Below are positions 63,601-64,000 of a stretch of DNA of 64,000 nucleotides, one piece after another. The stretch comes from Luteolibacter flavescens (GTDB taxonomy: Bacteria; Verrucomicrobiota; Verrucomicrobiia; Verrucomicrobiales; Akkermansiaceae). The stretch lies in NCBI RefSeq assembly GCF_025950085.1, contig NZ_JAPDDS010000019.1, positions 1 through 64,000 on the forward strand. Reading direction: 5' to 3'. Below the pieces are notes generated by a model. The model searched no databases. It worked only from the letters and a program-made list of their open reading frames with translations, and was not told where the DNA came from. The first letter of the stretch is position 1. Each line of letters starts with the position of its first letter. The position numbers and the translations under genes are program-made.

Positions 63601-64000
63601 TACCCCTGCCAGCCCTGATGTGAACAGCGTCGTGCGCTTCAGCGACATCTTCGGCACCGGTGCTTCCCAGATTCCCTGGGGTGCGACGATCGTGGATGCC
63701 CAACTGGTGATGACGACCGCCGTGGCCACCGATGCGCAGTCTCCGGGACCTTGGGTAGTCGACCGCCTCGTGCGTGGTGTCTTGGGAGGGACGGAGTATG
63801 CGGACCTGACCGTGGGTAGCAATATCGGTGTCCGTGGTCGCAGTGCCCTCACCCCGCTGTCGGGCTTCGGCGGCTTGGTGCAAGGGGAGTCGTCTTCCGT
63901 GGATGTCACGAAGTTCCTGCGTATCTGGGCAAACGAGAGCAATTCGGAGTCCGAGAACTTCAATCACGGATTCTCGATCTACGATGCGTCCACGGCGGAT
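60641..64000 (+). CDS. Giant secreted Ig-like/Calx-beta protein, cut by the right edge
   Basis: The frame is open from ATG 60641 to the window end, 1,120 codons without a stop, so the 3' end is missing. The signal peptide is about NKPNSKALATLLACSLGGTAFG. Residues 24-390 match the N-terminal region of the protein at 56086. An Ig-like domain follows at about 390-480 (LTSPVQDGYHTVGEPMTLAA), then the second shared region (to about 825), a Calx-beta domain (about 825-930, MTVNYTVTGTATSGADFEA) and a DNRLRE-like beta domain up to the edge. No phosphoesterase has appeared so far; by comparison one could be outside. It is a paralogue of the divergent neighbour. Confidence 0.87.
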   Translation, partial: MNKPNSKALATLLACSLGGTAFGVEHGTLDIVQLNNTNNNQAHGSPAVSVGIVAFGQSEFFNVVGHNKGDFDMMFSSDRTTDRGNGIMISSVAEIARNNGAAPNAGGRNGITYAVSSSEPNAGGYYIPTHSTLGGTEDVNQEFNVDVSAAWFPHAEGWLAGHFKPAATIYSSSAIKIGREFVSAGNGTAVVDLRHLRSHGVEATSQNGVLLVCGGDNAANFAMARANADGTFTVSSRSNSNTGSAYNSSGVAFVYVPMVSAGMGQVSAAGSVRSDGSKGLSGGDFAVTKLGTGRWLLKIGEEGAERTFEEGTLIISAVGGLAPQGANPVPKNVNNYVAYQWSDADGGWIVESRDSLAAALEDGATPDEEMFSFVFLTPGMEPLMPYENVSLPDVELTSPVQDGYHTVGEPMTLAAAVDAPENVEIAKVEFYIDGELVGTSTTAPYEVQWEVEGTGTHLIETFAYTTDNAVAGARRLTFYGMAPVGSVTVPGYSAAIMDGGDLEFDVTALDPDYVATPTTPWQILANTPGSQAFSSPGDVRGAPLVNINGAPVPFNSGILFGTNFLGSTYSDITTRGSIDNNVIGFSSGGNYALKVEDNKQGGGNPPVRAESGRFSLGFFPYASGWVGATLAVDGSVVGGNSNLPPGVTITKVTTSTTTSDFAIEGLPMSGNLLAVSQGETSDNVVSIGRSNNRWLLRSIDNNGSSEDDSVSFLYVPEDVPQILSGLIADSGALTPLNETMAAHGAKVRRTVLGYEITFGDGSKINPSNTMLMLSSDFNNGAGGDNIYAYHTRGNTFVVFSHDLPNIAGGFQNGGFRFLAVPTTPSADPGQQVFVTPSVPTVDEGDDLKFRFARMGGDVSQPMTVNYTVTGTATSGADFEAPSGSVTFPAGVSAVEVPLTTLADSDFEVRETVVITLEAPAGSSVGSGTAVGEIRNVAYRPSIQTASFQQGVDGYTGYYGKRYGVGISQEESAVQLYGVDGFAPAAGTTPASPDVNSVVRFSDIFGTGASQIPWGATIVDAQLVMTTAVATDAQSPGPWVVDRLVRGVLGGTEYADLTVGSNIGVRGRSALTPLSGFGGLVQGESSSVDVTKFLRIWANESNSESENFNHGFSIYDASTAD

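Overview
The window looks like a chromosomal segment of a high-GC Gram-negative bacterium of the phylum Verrucomicrobia (Luteolibacter/Haloferula-like; the genus is my inference). The signs are a Verru_Chthon cassette A-type protein (12059-15505), proteins with C-terminal PEP-CTERM signals (29502, 30562), very large secreted Calx-beta/Ig-like proteins (56086, 60641), three TonB-dependent outer-membrane receptors, and a recurring verrucomicrobial-style C-terminal module (YxLxxSxDLxxW...FYRL).

Layout. (1) 1-3218 is the end of an integrative element: a tyrosine recombinase translationally coupled to an unknown gene, ending at a 3' fragment of a tRNA-Leu(UAA) gene that I read as the attachment site. 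(2) 3315-10196, minus strand, is a metal-uptake cluster: DUF4198-like secreted protein, TonB-dependent siderophore receptor, LolD/MacB-type ATPase and a 927-residue FtsX-like permease. (3) 10470-31326 holds secreted and surface functions: GH16 enzymes (one with a ricin-type lectin domain, one with two GH16 domains in tandem), a Verru_Chthon A gene with a small partner, an AraC regulator, a secreted esterase, a haem ABC importer (hmuTUV-like), a haem-type TonB receptor, a DNRLRE-like protein and two PEP-CTERM proteins. A second, decayed copy of the tRNA-Leu 3' end lies at about 31660-31709. (4) 31800-42727 holds an OmpR/histidine-kinase pair, a Fur-box-like palindrome (33919-33937) ahead of a small gene and a catecholate-type TonB receptor, and a minus-strand operon of fbpABC-type iron uptake followed by a TPR-like protein and an FMN alpha-hydroxy-acid oxidase. 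(5) 43001-54826 is a complete type I-C CRISPR-Cas system on the minus strand, cas3-cas5c-cas8c-cas7c-[extra gene]-cas4-cas1-cas2-leader-array, with 47 intact repeats plus one decayed terminal repeat. (6) 55222-64000 holds a distant paralogue of the small Verru_Chthon partner and two divergently transcribed giant secreted paralogues, one with a metallophosphoesterase domain, the other running off the right edge.

The most interesting item is the extra gene at 48461-49102. It lies between cas7c and cas4, starts three bases after cas7c ends, and encodes a 213-residue protein with a canonical HEPN RNase motif (R159-H-x3-H164). It could be an RNA-cleaving or dormancy arm built into a type I-C operon. 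A second notable item is a spacer (43764-43798) whose transcribed strand reads as the 5' half of a tRNA gene. Iron and haem acquisition is the main metabolic theme of the left two thirds of the window. Function calls come from sequence reading only; no database search was possible.
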